NCBI GenBank assembly: GCA_024693775.1
Contig: JAILKL010000076.1
Coordinates: 20,681-84,680, forward strand
Length of the DNA: 64,000 bases
Source: Pseudobutyrivibrio sp.
GTDB lineage: Bacteria > Bacillota > Clostridia > Lachnospirales > Lachnospiraceae
Reading direction: 5' to 3'
This document shows, one piece after another, positions 19,319 to 28,804 of this stretch. Numbering within the stretch: the first letter of the stretch is position 1; every line of letters begins with the position of its first letter. The notes below the pieces were generated by a model. It saw nothing but the letters and a program-made list of their open reading frames with translations, made no database searches and had not been told where the DNA came from. The translations under genes and the position numbers were made by a program.

Positions 19319-20619
19319 TATAGTAACCTCCTATAATTCTCTATTATTTCTGGTAAATACATTTCATATTTTTTATATTTAATAGCTTGCTCAACTATCC
19401 TATAATTAATAAATACTTCATATCCCATTTCCCTTAGGTTACTCATTACCTGCCCCATTATAAACCTGTTTTCAATCATGATTGCTATGGGAATCTGCTT
19501 ATCATCTAATTCGTGTGGCTTTGTATATAAGATTCCATCAACAATCTCTTGCGATTCAAATTTTAAATCCCATATTTCTTCTATACGAATGCCAAACTTC
19601 ATTAACCATTCTTTATATTCTTTCCCTCTTTCTCCATATCCATATAATATTATTCTTTTTTGCTCAGCTATCATTTCCCAATAGTTTTTTGCACGTGGAT
19701 GAAGAGTCGTATATTCACTATAATATACATCTTCATTATTTATTACTTTGTATATCTCTTGTCGAATCATATCTAACTCATCTTTCTGAGTTGGATATGC
19801 TGCCATTAAATCTGTATAATCAAGTATTAAACAATTTAAATAATCCGAGAAAAACAAAGTATACATTTCTGTATCATTGTTTTTTAACCAAAAATTCATC
19901 GCATTATTTTTTGCAAAAAATCTATCTACACGCATCATTTTCGGTTTTTGATGAAGAAGACTATCCTCTCTTTGATAATAGAAATATAACGTATCATCGA
20001 TAATTGCTATATTTTTTTCTTTTGCAGCATATATTATTCTTGGAGTAAACCAAGAGTCCTCAGCAAATCTTATATTTCCAAAACGTATTTCTTTAAACAA
20101 AGATTTATGATAAATATTACACCATACTCCAAACGGAGTATGGCCATTATCTGATTTACTAAAGACCTCAAAAAAATATTCTTTCCAACTGTATAATCGC
20201 ACTTTTTCTTTTTCAAAGGATAATCTCTTCGTGATTTCCTCTGTATTGAATACTTTTTTATATCGACACTGCGCAGTTAAACAACCTGTACTTTCCACCG
20301 TTTTTAACAATATTTCTACGTATTGAGGATGAACATAATCATCGCTATCTACAAATACTATCCACTCTCCGTTGGCAGAGTCTATCCCTTTATCCCTTGC
20401 TAATCCCAAACATTTTTCTTCTAAGAACAATACTTTTATTCTTCTATCTTTATTTTGATAGAATTTACATATATTTAGACAATCATCATCTGATTCTTGA
20501 TAAATTAGCAATATTTCTAAATCTTTGTACGTTTGATTTATCACTGATTCCAAACAGCGTGCTAAATATTTTTCTACCTTGTAAACTGGAATTATTACAC
20601 TAACTAAAGGCACAATCAT
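19318..20619 (-). CDS. GT2 glycosyltransferase with C-terminal Rossmann-like domain
   Basis: VSVIIPVYKVEKYLARCLESVINQT; C-term RIILYGYGERGKEYKEWLMKFGIRIEEIWDLKF. Confidence 0.87.
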   Translation of the reverse strand: MIVPLVSVIIPVYKVEKYLARCLESVINQTYKDLEILLIYQESDDDCLNICKFYQNKDRRIKVLFLEEKCLGLARDKGIDSANGEWIVFVDSDDYVHPQYVEILLKTVESTGCLTAQCRYKKVFNTEEITKRLSFEKEKVRLYSWKEYFFEVFSKSDNGHTPFGVWCNIYHKSLFKEIRFGNIRFAEDSWFTPRIIYAAKEKNIAIIDDTLYFYYQREDSLLHQKPKMMRVDRFFAKNNAMNFWLKNNDTEMYTLFFSDYLNCLILDYTDLMAAYPTQKDELDMIRQEIYKVINNEDVYYSEYTTLHPRAKNYWEMIAEQKRIILYGYGERGKEYKEWLMKFGIRIEEIWDLKFESQEIVDGILYTKPHELDDKQIPIAIMIENRFIMGQVMSNLREMGYEVFINYRIVEQAIKYKKYEMYLPEIIENYRRLL

Positions 20620-21887
20620 ATTCCTCTTAAATAATCTTCAACAATGAATGGTAAAAATCTTTCAAATTTTCCGTATTTTAGAGCTGTTTCAAGTTGAATG
20701 TATGATACTGTTTTACAGGTTGGACAATAGTTTCTTAAATCTTTTTCTACTTGTCTTGCTACCTTTTTATCTTGAACTGCAATAAGAAATGTGACATCTT
20801 CATCTTGCAACTTATGGGGTTGCACTATATCAAGCCCTAAGCTTCTGCCATTAATATCCCATACAGAGTAAATATCCACTTCTAATCGTTTCAACCATTT
20901 ATTGATATTTTGTCCGATATTTCCAAAACCATATTGAATTATTTTTGATGAATTACATAACAAATCCCATATTTCAGCTGCTCCAGGACGTAAGATAATC
21001 TCTCCATTACAATGTTTTTTAGCTTCAGGAAGCAGCTTTTCTATTATTATTTTTTGTTGAATCAATTTTTTTTCTGCCTGGTCATCATAAAAAACAATAT
21101 CCAAATAATCTAATAATAAACATGTATAATAATCATTAAAGAAAATATTATATAAGTCTATCTCCCCATTTTCTTTCCAATAATCCATAGTCTTTTGTTT
21201 AGCAAGGATTCTATCATATAATTTCCACCCCTTTGAATTATGTCTTAAACTATCTTCTCTTTGCCTATAACAATATAGTCTGGGTTTTTCTACCCATAAT
21301 ATTTTGTTTTCTTTTCCAGCATAAGTAACTCTCGGAGTAAACCAAGAATCTTCTGCAAATTTTATGTCACCAAATTCAGTTTTTTCTATAAGGTGTTTTG
21401 CATACAGATTTCCAGTGCACTTAAATGGTGATATTATCTCATCATCTTCAATGAATGCTTTAAAAAAATAATCATTTATCGTGTTTAAACTAACAGTCAC
21501 TTCCTCTTCTTTATCGTTTTCTTTATTTAGCGTATAAGTAAACGAAGATACTACTATATCTGTATCATATTCTTTTGCACATCCAACCAATATCTCTATG
21601 CAATTATTCGTTATCAAATCATCTGCATCTACAAATACAATCCAATCTCCTTTTGCAAATTTCACGCCACAGTCTCTGGCGCATCCTAATCCTTGTTTTA
21701 ATTCATCGACCAAAATTATATTGTTATTACTTTGGGCATAATAATCACAAATATCTCTACTTTTATCTGTCGAATTATTATTAACTAATATAATTTCTAT
21801 ATCGTTATATGTTTGTGTTAATAGCGATTCTATACAATCACCCACATATCGCTCTACATTATAAACAGGTACAATTATACTAACCAT
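20616..21887 (-). CDS. GT2 glycosyltransferase with C-terminal Rossmann-like domain (paralog of preceding gene)
   Basis: VSIIVPVYNVERYVGDCIESLLTQT; C-term KIIQYGFGNIGQNINKWLKRLEVDIYSVWDING. Confidence 0.87.
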   Translation of the reverse strand: MVSIIVPVYNVERYVGDCIESLLTQTYNDIEIILVNNNSTDKSRDICDYYAQSNNNIILVDELKQGLGCARDCGVKFAKGDWIVFVDADDLITNNCIEILVGCAKEYDTDIVVSSFTYTLNKENDKEEEVTVSLNTINDYFFKAFIEDDEIISPFKCTGNLYAKHLIEKTEFGDIKFAEDSWFTPRVTYAGKENKILWVEKPRLYCYRQREDSLRHNSKGWKLYDRILAKQKTMDYWKENGEIDLYNIFFNDYYTCLLLDYLDIVFYDDQAEKKLIQQKIIIEKLLPEAKKHCNGEIILRPGAAEIWDLLCNSSKIIQYGFGNIGQNINKWLKRLEVDIYSVWDINGRSLGLDIVQPHKLQDEDVTFLIAVQDKKVARQVEKDLRNYCPTCKTVSYIQLETALKYGKFERFLPFIVEDYLRGI

Positions 21888-23532
21888 CTACTCCACCTAT
21901 GTTATAAAGCACTTCTCTATATCCTTTTAAAAATTCTTTGTTATTAAACTTCTTCTCCACAACTTCTTTATTTTGTTTTTTCATTACCTCTAATCTATCG
22001 GCGCTCCACTTACCGTTTTCTAATAGCAACTCCAAATCAAGTGTCATTTTATTTTCATTAACCAAAATTCCATTGTTGTATGAACATAGTTCAACGTTCC
22101 CCCCTAGATTTGTTAATAACGGTACGCACTCATAAGACATTGCTTGTAAAATTGATAAGTCAAATACGCTTACTCTATGCATCATTATATAAAAATCAGC
22201 TCTTCTAAATAATTCAAAAATATTATCTTGATTGTCAAAGCGCTGCTTGTACCACACATAATCGCTCGGAACTAAATATTTATTTATGTTAGCTTCTACT
22301 TCATCATGCATTTCTCCATTTCCAACTAATATCCATTTAACTGAGCACCCAGTAATATTCTTAAAATCTTTTAAAATTTTCGGTATTCTTTCAACACCTT
22401 TGTTTTTGTATAAAAAAGTCGCTGATACAAATAGCACATCTTCTTTATTGATTTTATCCATCTCTATCACAAAATCTTTATCTGGATGTATTGTGTCCTT
22501 CTGCTCGTACCCATTATAAGCAATATGAAAATCCCTATCTTTTGCTGCAAGAAGCATTCCTTCACTAGCGGTTCTTAAGAATCCTTCTTTTGCCCCAACA
22601 GAAGGAAAAATCCAATTTTTAATGCATCTAAGTTGCTCTTCCTGCATTTGATTGTAGGAATCTACTAACTCAGGATTCTGTTTTCCCAATTCACTACTCA
22701 TTGCGCCTTGTACGTGATTTACAGCAATTACTCTTTTAAAATTTGGAAATGTATAAATAAATGCTTGTATCATATATGGATCTTGCAACAAAAATACATC
22801 GTTCTCATTCAAATCAAAAAGAACTTCCATTTTTTTTAGAAAATCACATGTTGAAAGTATAAACAAACATGTAGCAATCGCGTTTCCAGATATAACGTCG
22901 TTACAAACTATTGCATCTACAGCCATTCCGTTAAATATATTATTCTTTTGTTTATTATCTATTTTTAAATTATAATCATAGGGTATCTTTAATGTGCTAG
23001 GGCAAATTGTGAAAAAATTTTCTATTAATCCATATTGCTCATTTGCCAAATATAAATTCCTCAAGCAGGCACAAGGCCCTCCAGTTGCATCAAAATCCAC
23101 GGGAGCCGCCAAATTGAAGAATCTTATATGATTCGAATTATATTTTTGACTCGTGGTTTCTATTAATTGATTAATTGTATTATCCCATTTAGTCTCTAAT
23201 CTTATAGCGCTTTTAGCTAAAGAATATAATTGAAGAGGTTTTTTATATTCATAAAGAGAATATCCTCCTTGATATTGTGCCAATGCATATATTACCTGTT
23301 TGCATCCAAGACTAATCAACGAATCATATCCGCTTTCCAAATCATTCAATAATACTATTATTGGATTTTTATTTATTAGTTTTTTTTCAGGGGCACATAC
23401 CGGTACGCCAAAAACATATGATCCTTGCTTTTCTTCTGACATGTCAAAAATATATTCTACTGTAAATTGTTCTTTGATGATTGGAAGAAACCAAGAACAA
23501 TATGTCCCTGCTCCATAAACTGACCACTTCAT
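21880..23532 (-). CDS. GT4-type glycosyltransferase with N-terminal Rossmann-like domain
   Basis: N-term WSVYGAGTYCSWFLPIIKEQFTVEYIFDMSEEKQGSYVFGVPV; C-term VLFVSATFLYKNKGVERIPKILKDF...QAMSYECVPLLTNLGGNVEL. Confidence 0.8.
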   Translation of the reverse strand: MKWSVYGAGTYCSWFLPIIKEQFTVEYIFDMSEEKQGSYVFGVPVCAPEKKLINKNPIIVLLNDLESGYDSLISLGCKQVIYALAQYQGGYSLYEYKKPLQLYSLAKSAIRLETKWDNTINQLIETTSQKYNSNHIRFFNLAAPVDFDATGGPCACLRNLYLANEQYGLIENFFTICPSTLKIPYDYNLKIDNKQKNNIFNGMAVDAIVCNDVISGNAIATCLFILSTCDFLKKMEVLFDLNENDVFLLQDPYMIQAFIYTFPNFKRVIAVNHVQGAMSSELGKQNPELVDSYNQMQEEQLRCIKNWIFPSVGAKEGFLRTASEGMLLAAKDRDFHIAYNGYEQKDTIHPDKDFVIEMDKINKEDVLFVSATFLYKNKGVERIPKILKDFKNITGCSVKWILVGNGEMHDEVEANINKYLVPSDYVWYKQRFDNQDNIFELFRRADFYIMMHRVSVFDLSILQAMSYECVPLLTNLGGNVELCSYNNGILVNENKMTLDLELLLENGKWSADRLEVMKKQNKEVVEKKFNNKEFLKGYREVLYNIGGVDG

Positions 23533-23618
23533 GAGAATACCCCCTTTTTAATTTTTACCAATTATATAATCAAGTTTTAACGGCATTCATACTCTCGCTG
23601 TTTGTAAAATTAACTTAG

Positions 23619-24734
23619 TTATGCTTCTCTCTTATATACATTTATAGAATCCATTAAATATTTAATTTCCATTCTAGTGCAACTATCATTAGTTATTAAT
23701 ACTTTTTTTCTTCTAAGTAAATTAGTATCTAAATTTACACATTCGAGCTGACATGTGCTTCCATCAAAAGCAAAAATATTTTTGCCTATTCTTTCTAATT
23801 GAATATATTTATACTGTTCTTTTTTTTCCTCCTTTCTCAAAAATGATGATTTAAAAAATTTATTCTTCTCCATTTTTTTTGAGTCAATATCAAAGCATAA
23901 CGATTCATCTGCCATTCCTGGTAATAACCATATTTTATTATCAATTAAAATACTTAAATAAAAAGATATTCTCCAGTACTTAAATCCCTCCACATGATAA
24001 TCATATGTGGATATGATGCCCTCTGAATCGTAATTGATTATTTTTCCATTTTCATTTTGTGGAAATAACCAAATATTATCGCCATCATTTTCCATGATCC
24101 GATTTTGATTTTCAGAGTCATTCAATTTATATACAACGCTAATGTTGTGTGTTCGAGTGTCAAATGACATTAATGCCGCTTCAACACGAGAATAAAAAAT
24201 AACATTATCTTTTTTTATGATACCTTTTGTTGAAAACGCCAATAGATTATTACTCTTTATTCTTATTAAATTTGGCATTTTATCATACAAATAAATCAGT
24301 GTATTGGTCTCTAAATTCACACAAACAATACAAGGATATGTTTCAGGAAATAAAAATAATTTTCCGTCTTTTATAACTGAAAATGAAAATTTAGCATCTT
24401 CACTGTAAGGATATTTAATCAAATCTTGGCTTGGTTCTTTTATTTCAATTGAATCCCAAGTTTTATTTTCAATATTGTATATATCTAATGTATTTCCTTT
24501 TCTTGGTATGCAATATACTTTTCCTTCGTTATAAATGAGTTGAGAAAATCTCATAAAACTCGTATCTTTTCTTGGATAATAACTGTCAAAATCCAACGCC
24601 AAGTTTTCCTCATCAAGCCAAAACATACCTGATAAATCAATCTTTCTACTAAAGCATAATGCTCTATTATTAACATTAACTATATTTTCAATTACCCATG
24701 GATCTTGTAAGTTCATATCAAGAGATTGTGACAT
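23619..24734 (-). CDS. Predicted cytoplasmic beta-propeller/kelch-like protein, function unknown
   Basis: Repeating beta-strand pattern (LIYNEGKVYCIPRKGNTLDIYNIENKTWDSIEI; DNIWLFPQNENGKIINYDSEG); no signal peptide. Confidence 0.55.
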   Translation of the reverse strand: MSQSLDMNLQDPWVIENIVNVNNRALCFSRKIDLSGMFWLDEENLALDFDSYYPRKDTSFMRFSQLIYNEGKVYCIPRKGNTLDIYNIENKTWDSIEIKEPSQDLIKYPYSEDAKFSFSVIKDGKLFLFPETYPCIVCVNLETNTLIYLYDKMPNLIRIKSNNLLAFSTKGIIKKDNVIFYSRVEAALMSFDTRTHNISVVYKLNDSENQNRIMENDGDNIWLFPQNENGKIINYDSEGIISTYDYHVEGFKYWRISFYLSILIDNKIWLLPGMADESLCFDIDSKKMEKNKFFKSSFLRKEEKKEQYKYIQLERIGKNIFAFDGSTCQLECVNLDTNLLRRKKVLITNDSCTRMEIKYLMDSINVYKREA

Positions 24735-24761
24735 ATATCTTTTCCTCCACGTAGTCTATTT

Positions 24762-25442
24762 TTATAAGAAAGAAAAACCCGCCTTTTTATAGATTTCTAG
24801 CAAACATTCAATCTTATCTTTCTGCTCATCAAAACACCATTCATGCGTGAAAACTGACACATATTCTTTATCTACAAAACAATGTTCTTCATCTATATGG
24901 TCCATTTTTTCCACCCAACATCTAGTTCTTCTATGTATAAGTCCACAATCTAAAAACAAATCATTTTTGTCATATTTCAAGCAATCGTCATCCGGATAAA
25001 ATATAGTTTTTATACCTTCGTCATAAAGAAATGCTTTTTGTTCAGCACTACAAAACCATGAATGTAATCTTAATGTATCCGTTTCGCCCATATTCATCTT
25101 TTTTATGGTCGATTGAACTAGTTCGTACCCAGCTTTGTATCCACTATCTTCTCTGAAAGATAGTTTGCTTTTTGAATGAAATCCAAACCTAAGCCAATCT
25201 TTATTATCTGCAAAGTCACTCTTATATTTTTCAGGAATCTCAGATATCAAATAATCTTCCGAACAAGCTATTAAATACAAAGTAACTTTTAGCCCATATT
25301 TTTTATGCCATTGCAATAGCTGTCCATATAAATTTAAATCAAAAATAGAATTCGGCTTATTATTAGAAATATATCTAAAAGAACGCCAAACATCATCAAT
25401 AGAAAAATGTATAAAATTATCTGTCGTCATTCTACAAACCAT
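24762..25442 (-). CDS. Polysaccharide deacetylase-superfamily protein
   Basis: FIHFSIDDVWRSFRYI...WLRFGFHSKSKLSF...LRLHSWFCSAEQKAFLYDEGIKTIFYPD. Confidence 0.65.
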   Translation of the reverse strand: MVCRMTTDNFIHFSIDDVWRSFRYISNNKPNSIFDLNLYGQLLQWHKKYGLKVTLYLIACSEDYLISEIPEKYKSDFADNKDWLRFGFHSKSKLSFREDSGYKAGYELVQSTIKKMNMGETDTLRLHSWFCSAEQKAFLYDEGIKTIFYPDDDCLKYDKNDLFLDCGLIHRRTRCWVEKMDHIDEEHCFVDKEYVSVFTHEWCFDEQKDKIECLLEIYKKAGFSFL

Positions 25443-26632
25443 TCTGTTACATCACAATTTGATGGAACCCACTTCCCCAAACTTTTCCTTTCCCTTATAG
25501 AACAATAGTCACATATATCTAATCTCTGTTGCATCCATTCATACAAGAATTCAGGATCATTTATTTCATATAAATCTAGCGATATATTTTTAGTAGATTG
25601 TTCAAACTCCTCTGTAAAATAGCCTTTGAAATTATCTTCAAGAAGTTTTACTCTTCTCATAGAAAAACAACATGCGAGCTTTCCATCTCTCATTGTTAAA
25701 CATTGATGGCCATCTTTATGAAATCGGCAAAACAACCAATCATATTTTTTTTGTTTTTTAAATGTATATGGAATCTTCCATGAATTTTTATCTTCATCTA
25801 AAGCATCGCCAATTATCTGTAAGTTTATCTGTGACTCAGACAATTTATCTATCTTTTCAACAGTTGCTTCAATATCCTTGTATTTTACTGGATAAAGAGT
25901 CCAATTAAGCGTAATGTTACACTTGCCTAGTCTTCTCCAAACATCATCCTGTTGTGTATTAAACAGTACTCCATTTGTTGAACAACTAAAAAATACTCTT
26001 GGAAAAAGATCTCTTGCATACTCTACAAACTCAACAAATTTGGGATGAAGGAACACATCTCCTCCAGTAAAATTTATGTGTTGTATGTTATCGCCGCAAA
26101 GATTTTTCAATTTCATTAAATCTTTTTTGTAATCATCAAAATTATACATTCCACTTTTTGAAAGAGGTGCAGCAACTGTACACCCATAACATTTTATTCC
26201 AGCACAAAAATCACATACTGGTACTATTATTGTGATATTCTCAACATCTCCACACCTATCTAAAACATTTTGTTTCCATACTTTATTTAGATATATTAAA
26301 TCATCCTCTAAAAATAATAACTTGGGTAGAATTTCAGAATAATAACAACTATCTATAGTTAAAAATAACTTTGTCTTACCTTTTTTATATCTTTCCTTAA
26401 ACTCTTTTAAGGTTATAGTATTATTCTCAGTTGAGTTTCGATGTATATCATCAGATACCACATGTCCATTTATTTTAACATCACATATCTGCAAATATTT
26501 ATCAAAAGCTCTTGCAATCTTACCATTCCCAAAAAGCCAAATTTCTTCCGCATTTGGAATAACTTCTTCAAAAAGCATATCTAGTTTTTCAAAATCTTTT
26601 TCCCCAATTTCATTCATATTCATGTAACTCAT
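25427..26632 (-). CDS. Radical SAM-like protein with N-terminal Rossmann-like domain
   Basis: CDFCAGIKCYGCTVAAP followed by HINFTGGDVFLHPKFVEFVEYAR; N-term IWLFGNGKIARAFDKYLQICDVKINGHV. Confidence 0.75.
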   Translation of the reverse strand: MSYMNMNEIGEKDFEKLDMLFEEVIPNAEEIWLFGNGKIARAFDKYLQICDVKINGHVVSDDIHRNSTENNTITLKEFKERYKKGKTKLFLTIDSCYYSEILPKLLFLEDDLIYLNKVWKQNVLDRCGDVENITIIVPVCDFCAGIKCYGCTVAAPLSKSGMYNFDDYKKDLMKLKNLCGDNIQHINFTGGDVFLHPKFVEFVEYARDLFPRVFFSCSTNGVLFNTQQDDVWRRLGKCNITLNWTLYPVKYKDIEATVEKIDKLSESQINLQIIGDALDEDKNSWKIPYTFKKQKKYDWLFCRFHKDGHQCLTMRDGKLACCFSMRRVKLLEDNFKGYFTEEFEQSTKNISLDLYEINDPEFLYEWMQQRLDICDYCSIRERKSLGKWVPSNCDVTEWFVE

Positions 26633-26773
26633 ATTGCCCCTCTATTCCATTAATTCACTTAAACAATAAAATAACCATTGATGGTATAGCAATCATACTG
26701 TTTTAATCTATTACCCTTTTAATTACTTATGTTTTTTACATTTTTTCGTATAATATACCTTAATTACATAACC

Positions 26774-27709
26774 TCAAGGTTTTCTCACAAGAGTAATACA
26801 ATCCATATTAGAAGCGCTCCAATCTATTACTACTTGATCTACGATTTCAAATCCATTTCGATATGCTAAATGGGCAAATATTTTTTTGCTCATAAAGCTC
26901 CTCCCACCTGGATTAGTTGTTCCTCCAAACCAATTTCTGTAATCAGAGTCATCATTTGAATGGTGAAACAGTGCATACCCCCCTTTTTTTAGTATTCTGT
27001 AAGTCTCACTAAGATAAGAATTAATATCTATTAATTCAAAATGAACCATTGCGTCATAGGTAAATAAGGAAGTGTACGCAGAGCTACCTAAATCTGATAA
27101 ATCCTTCCCATTATTACAATAATATGAAATATTATCTTTTCCGTTAAATCTTTCTTTACAGAAATTTAAATTTTGCTCAAGGATATCAACTAACATTATC
27201 TGCTTAGCTTTATCATAATAATAGGGTACATGCCTTCCTCTCCCGCACGCCAACTCTACAACCGATGTAAGATCCAATTTGCAAAAGAGTTTATAAAAGA
27301 CTGAATTTGAATTCCAAAATACATTCAGATTCTTTTCATATTCCGATTTTTCAAAATAACTATCCATTTCATGTACATGATAATATGCACAATAATCTCT
27401 ATAGATATCATTTCGGTTCATCCCTTTAGTTTCACTAAGCCATGAAAAAATATCATCGTAGTATTTTTCATTATTTTTTTCTAACACATTACTTATTTCA
27501 TCATGATTTTGTGTCCCCTTTTGAACTCCTATAACAAAATAATCATTAAGCTTTCTTGCTTCCTTATAATCGACTACTCTCTTGCCCAAAAAATTCTTTA
27601 AATCTTTTGCTCTTATATCACAGAATAAATTAACTTCACTATCAAATCCTAAATAACTTATAAATGCAAAATTTTCTTTAGCAATTTTACCTGCTCCATA
27701 AATAATCAT
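26774..27709 (-). CDS. Class I SAM methyltransferase with N-terminal Rossmann-like domain
   Basis: N-term MIIYGAGKIAKENFAFISYLGF; VVELACGRGRHVPYYYDKAKQIMLVDI; YRILKKGGYALFHH. Confidence 0.82.
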   Translation of the reverse strand: MIIYGAGKIAKENFAFISYLGFDSEVNLFCDIRAKDLKNFLGKRVVDYKEARKLNDYFVIGVQKGTQNHDEISNVLEKNNEKYYDDIFSWLSETKGMNRNDIYRDYCAYYHVHEMDSYFEKSEYEKNLNVFWNSNSVFYKLFCKLDLTSVVELACGRGRHVPYYYDKAKQIMLVDILEQNLNFCKERFNGKDNISYYCNNGKDLSDLGSSAYTSLFTYDAMVHFELIDINSYLSETYRILKKGGYALFHHSNDDSDYRNWFGGTTNPGGRSFMSKKIFAHLAYRNGFEIVDQVVIDWSASNMDCITLVRKP

Positions 27710-27761
27710 ACTTTTGCCATTTTTCGATTATTAAATAATCCGATAATCGCTTCCCTTTCTC

Positions 27762-28140
27762 CTATATTTCTCTACAAAACATATCACATAAAAAACGTGT
27801 TTCACGCAAATGGTTAAACAACCACTTGATATATTTGTGCTGTTTGTGATTAAAGCGAGACTTTATCCAAACCATAATTTCTTGCAGAAGAAAGACCACC
27901 GTTCTTTTTTTCATATAAATGAAAAAACGGGTTTTCATTCGCATACTCTCTAAGTATCTTTAATGAACCATCTGTAGAACCATCATCAACCAAGATGACT
28001 TCATAATCATTTGCATCTTGACTTACAATGCTGTCTAAACACTCTTTCAGCCATTTTTCAACATTGTATACAGGCACAATGATAGATGTCATAGGTTTTT
28101 CAAATTGTTCGTTCTGATAATCCTTTCCCATAATTCGCAT
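27762..28140 (-). pseudogene. GT2 glycosyltransferase remnant (N-terminal ~90 aa then truncated/frameshifted)
   Basis: MTSIIVPVYNVEKWLKECLDSIVSQDANDYEVILVDDGSTDGS...GGLSSARNYGLDKVSL*; canonical DSDD region absent; a second-frame tail continues to 27762. Confidence 0.75.
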
Positions 28141-28240
28141 CTATTTGTTTGGATCTTTAATCTTTCTGATTTTCGATCTTCCCCCCTCTACATAGCTTTG
28201 CAAAACTTTTTTGACGCTCCATAATGCAACCGTTTCAATT

Positions 28241-28274
28241 AAAAACGCTCCACACCTTTCACGATGTGAAGCGC
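28241..28274 (-). terminator. Rho-independent terminator (minus-strand transcription)
   Basis: Reverse complement GCGCTTCACAtcgtgaaaggTGTGGAGCGTTTTT. Confidence 0.6.
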
Positions 28275-28292
28275 ATTGCTTACAATATTACC

Positions 28293-28355
28293 TTAAAACT
28301 CCCCATCGGCCATTTTATTCAAGTAATCTCCCATAACTCCCAGCTCATAGAATGG
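28293..28355 (-). pseudogene. Remnant coding tail (PFYELGVMGDYLNKMADGEF*)
   Basis: Short minus-strand peptide bounded upstream by stop, followed by a terminator; looks like a C-terminal gene fossil. Confidence 0.3.
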
Positions 28356-28465
28356 TTATAATTCCACGAGTAATTAGTATATGGTTATTATAGTTAAATG
28401 ACCGCTTATTATCAATACAATTGGCATTTGTACACGGAATTGTCACACTTTTCCGTTTGTAAACA

Positions 28466-28497
28466 AATGGCTTCGCAGCATCAGCCGCGAAGCCATT
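28466..28497 (-). terminator. Rho-independent terminator for 28507-28764 gene
   Basis: AATGGCTTCGC...GCGAAGCCATT perfect 11-bp stem just after stop. Confidence 0.65.
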
Positions 28498-28506
28498 TTC
28501 ATCTTT

Positions 28507-28764
28507 CTATTCTTGTCCAACTGTTTTTGCCAAACGTTCTCTTCTATATTCATCAGCAATATAATCAGGTCCATTCATCCACATATCTGTACTTTCATCG
28601 AATAGCATAGCCGCTGTTTGAGACTTCATGAACCTAAAAAAAGCTTTTGTTCTAGATATTTTTTGCTCCCTAGCTATATTAATTGATGCCATAGCTGCCA
28701 AAAGTTGCATTGTATATTCGTATTTGCTAACTTTCATTAGCTTGTCTCCTTCTTCAAGAATCAT
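28507..28764 (-). CDS. Small DUF3791-like protein
   Basis: 85-aa ORF (SRTKAFFRFMKSQTAAMLFDESTDMWMNGPDYIADEYRRE); family call tentative. Confidence 0.45.
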   Translation of the reverse strand: MILEEGDKLMKVSKYEYTMQLLAAMASINIAREQKISRTKAFFRFMKSQTAAMLFDESTDMWMNGPDYIADEYRRERLAKTVGQE

Positions 28765-28804
28765 ATTGATAATCCCTTCACTTTAAGATAATGTTCCAAA
28801 TCTG

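Noticed and set aside
27762-27944. 60-aa ORF as an independent gene or transposase
   Set aside because: Overlaps the GT2 remnant and is better explained as its out-of-frame tail; no transposase motifs recognised.
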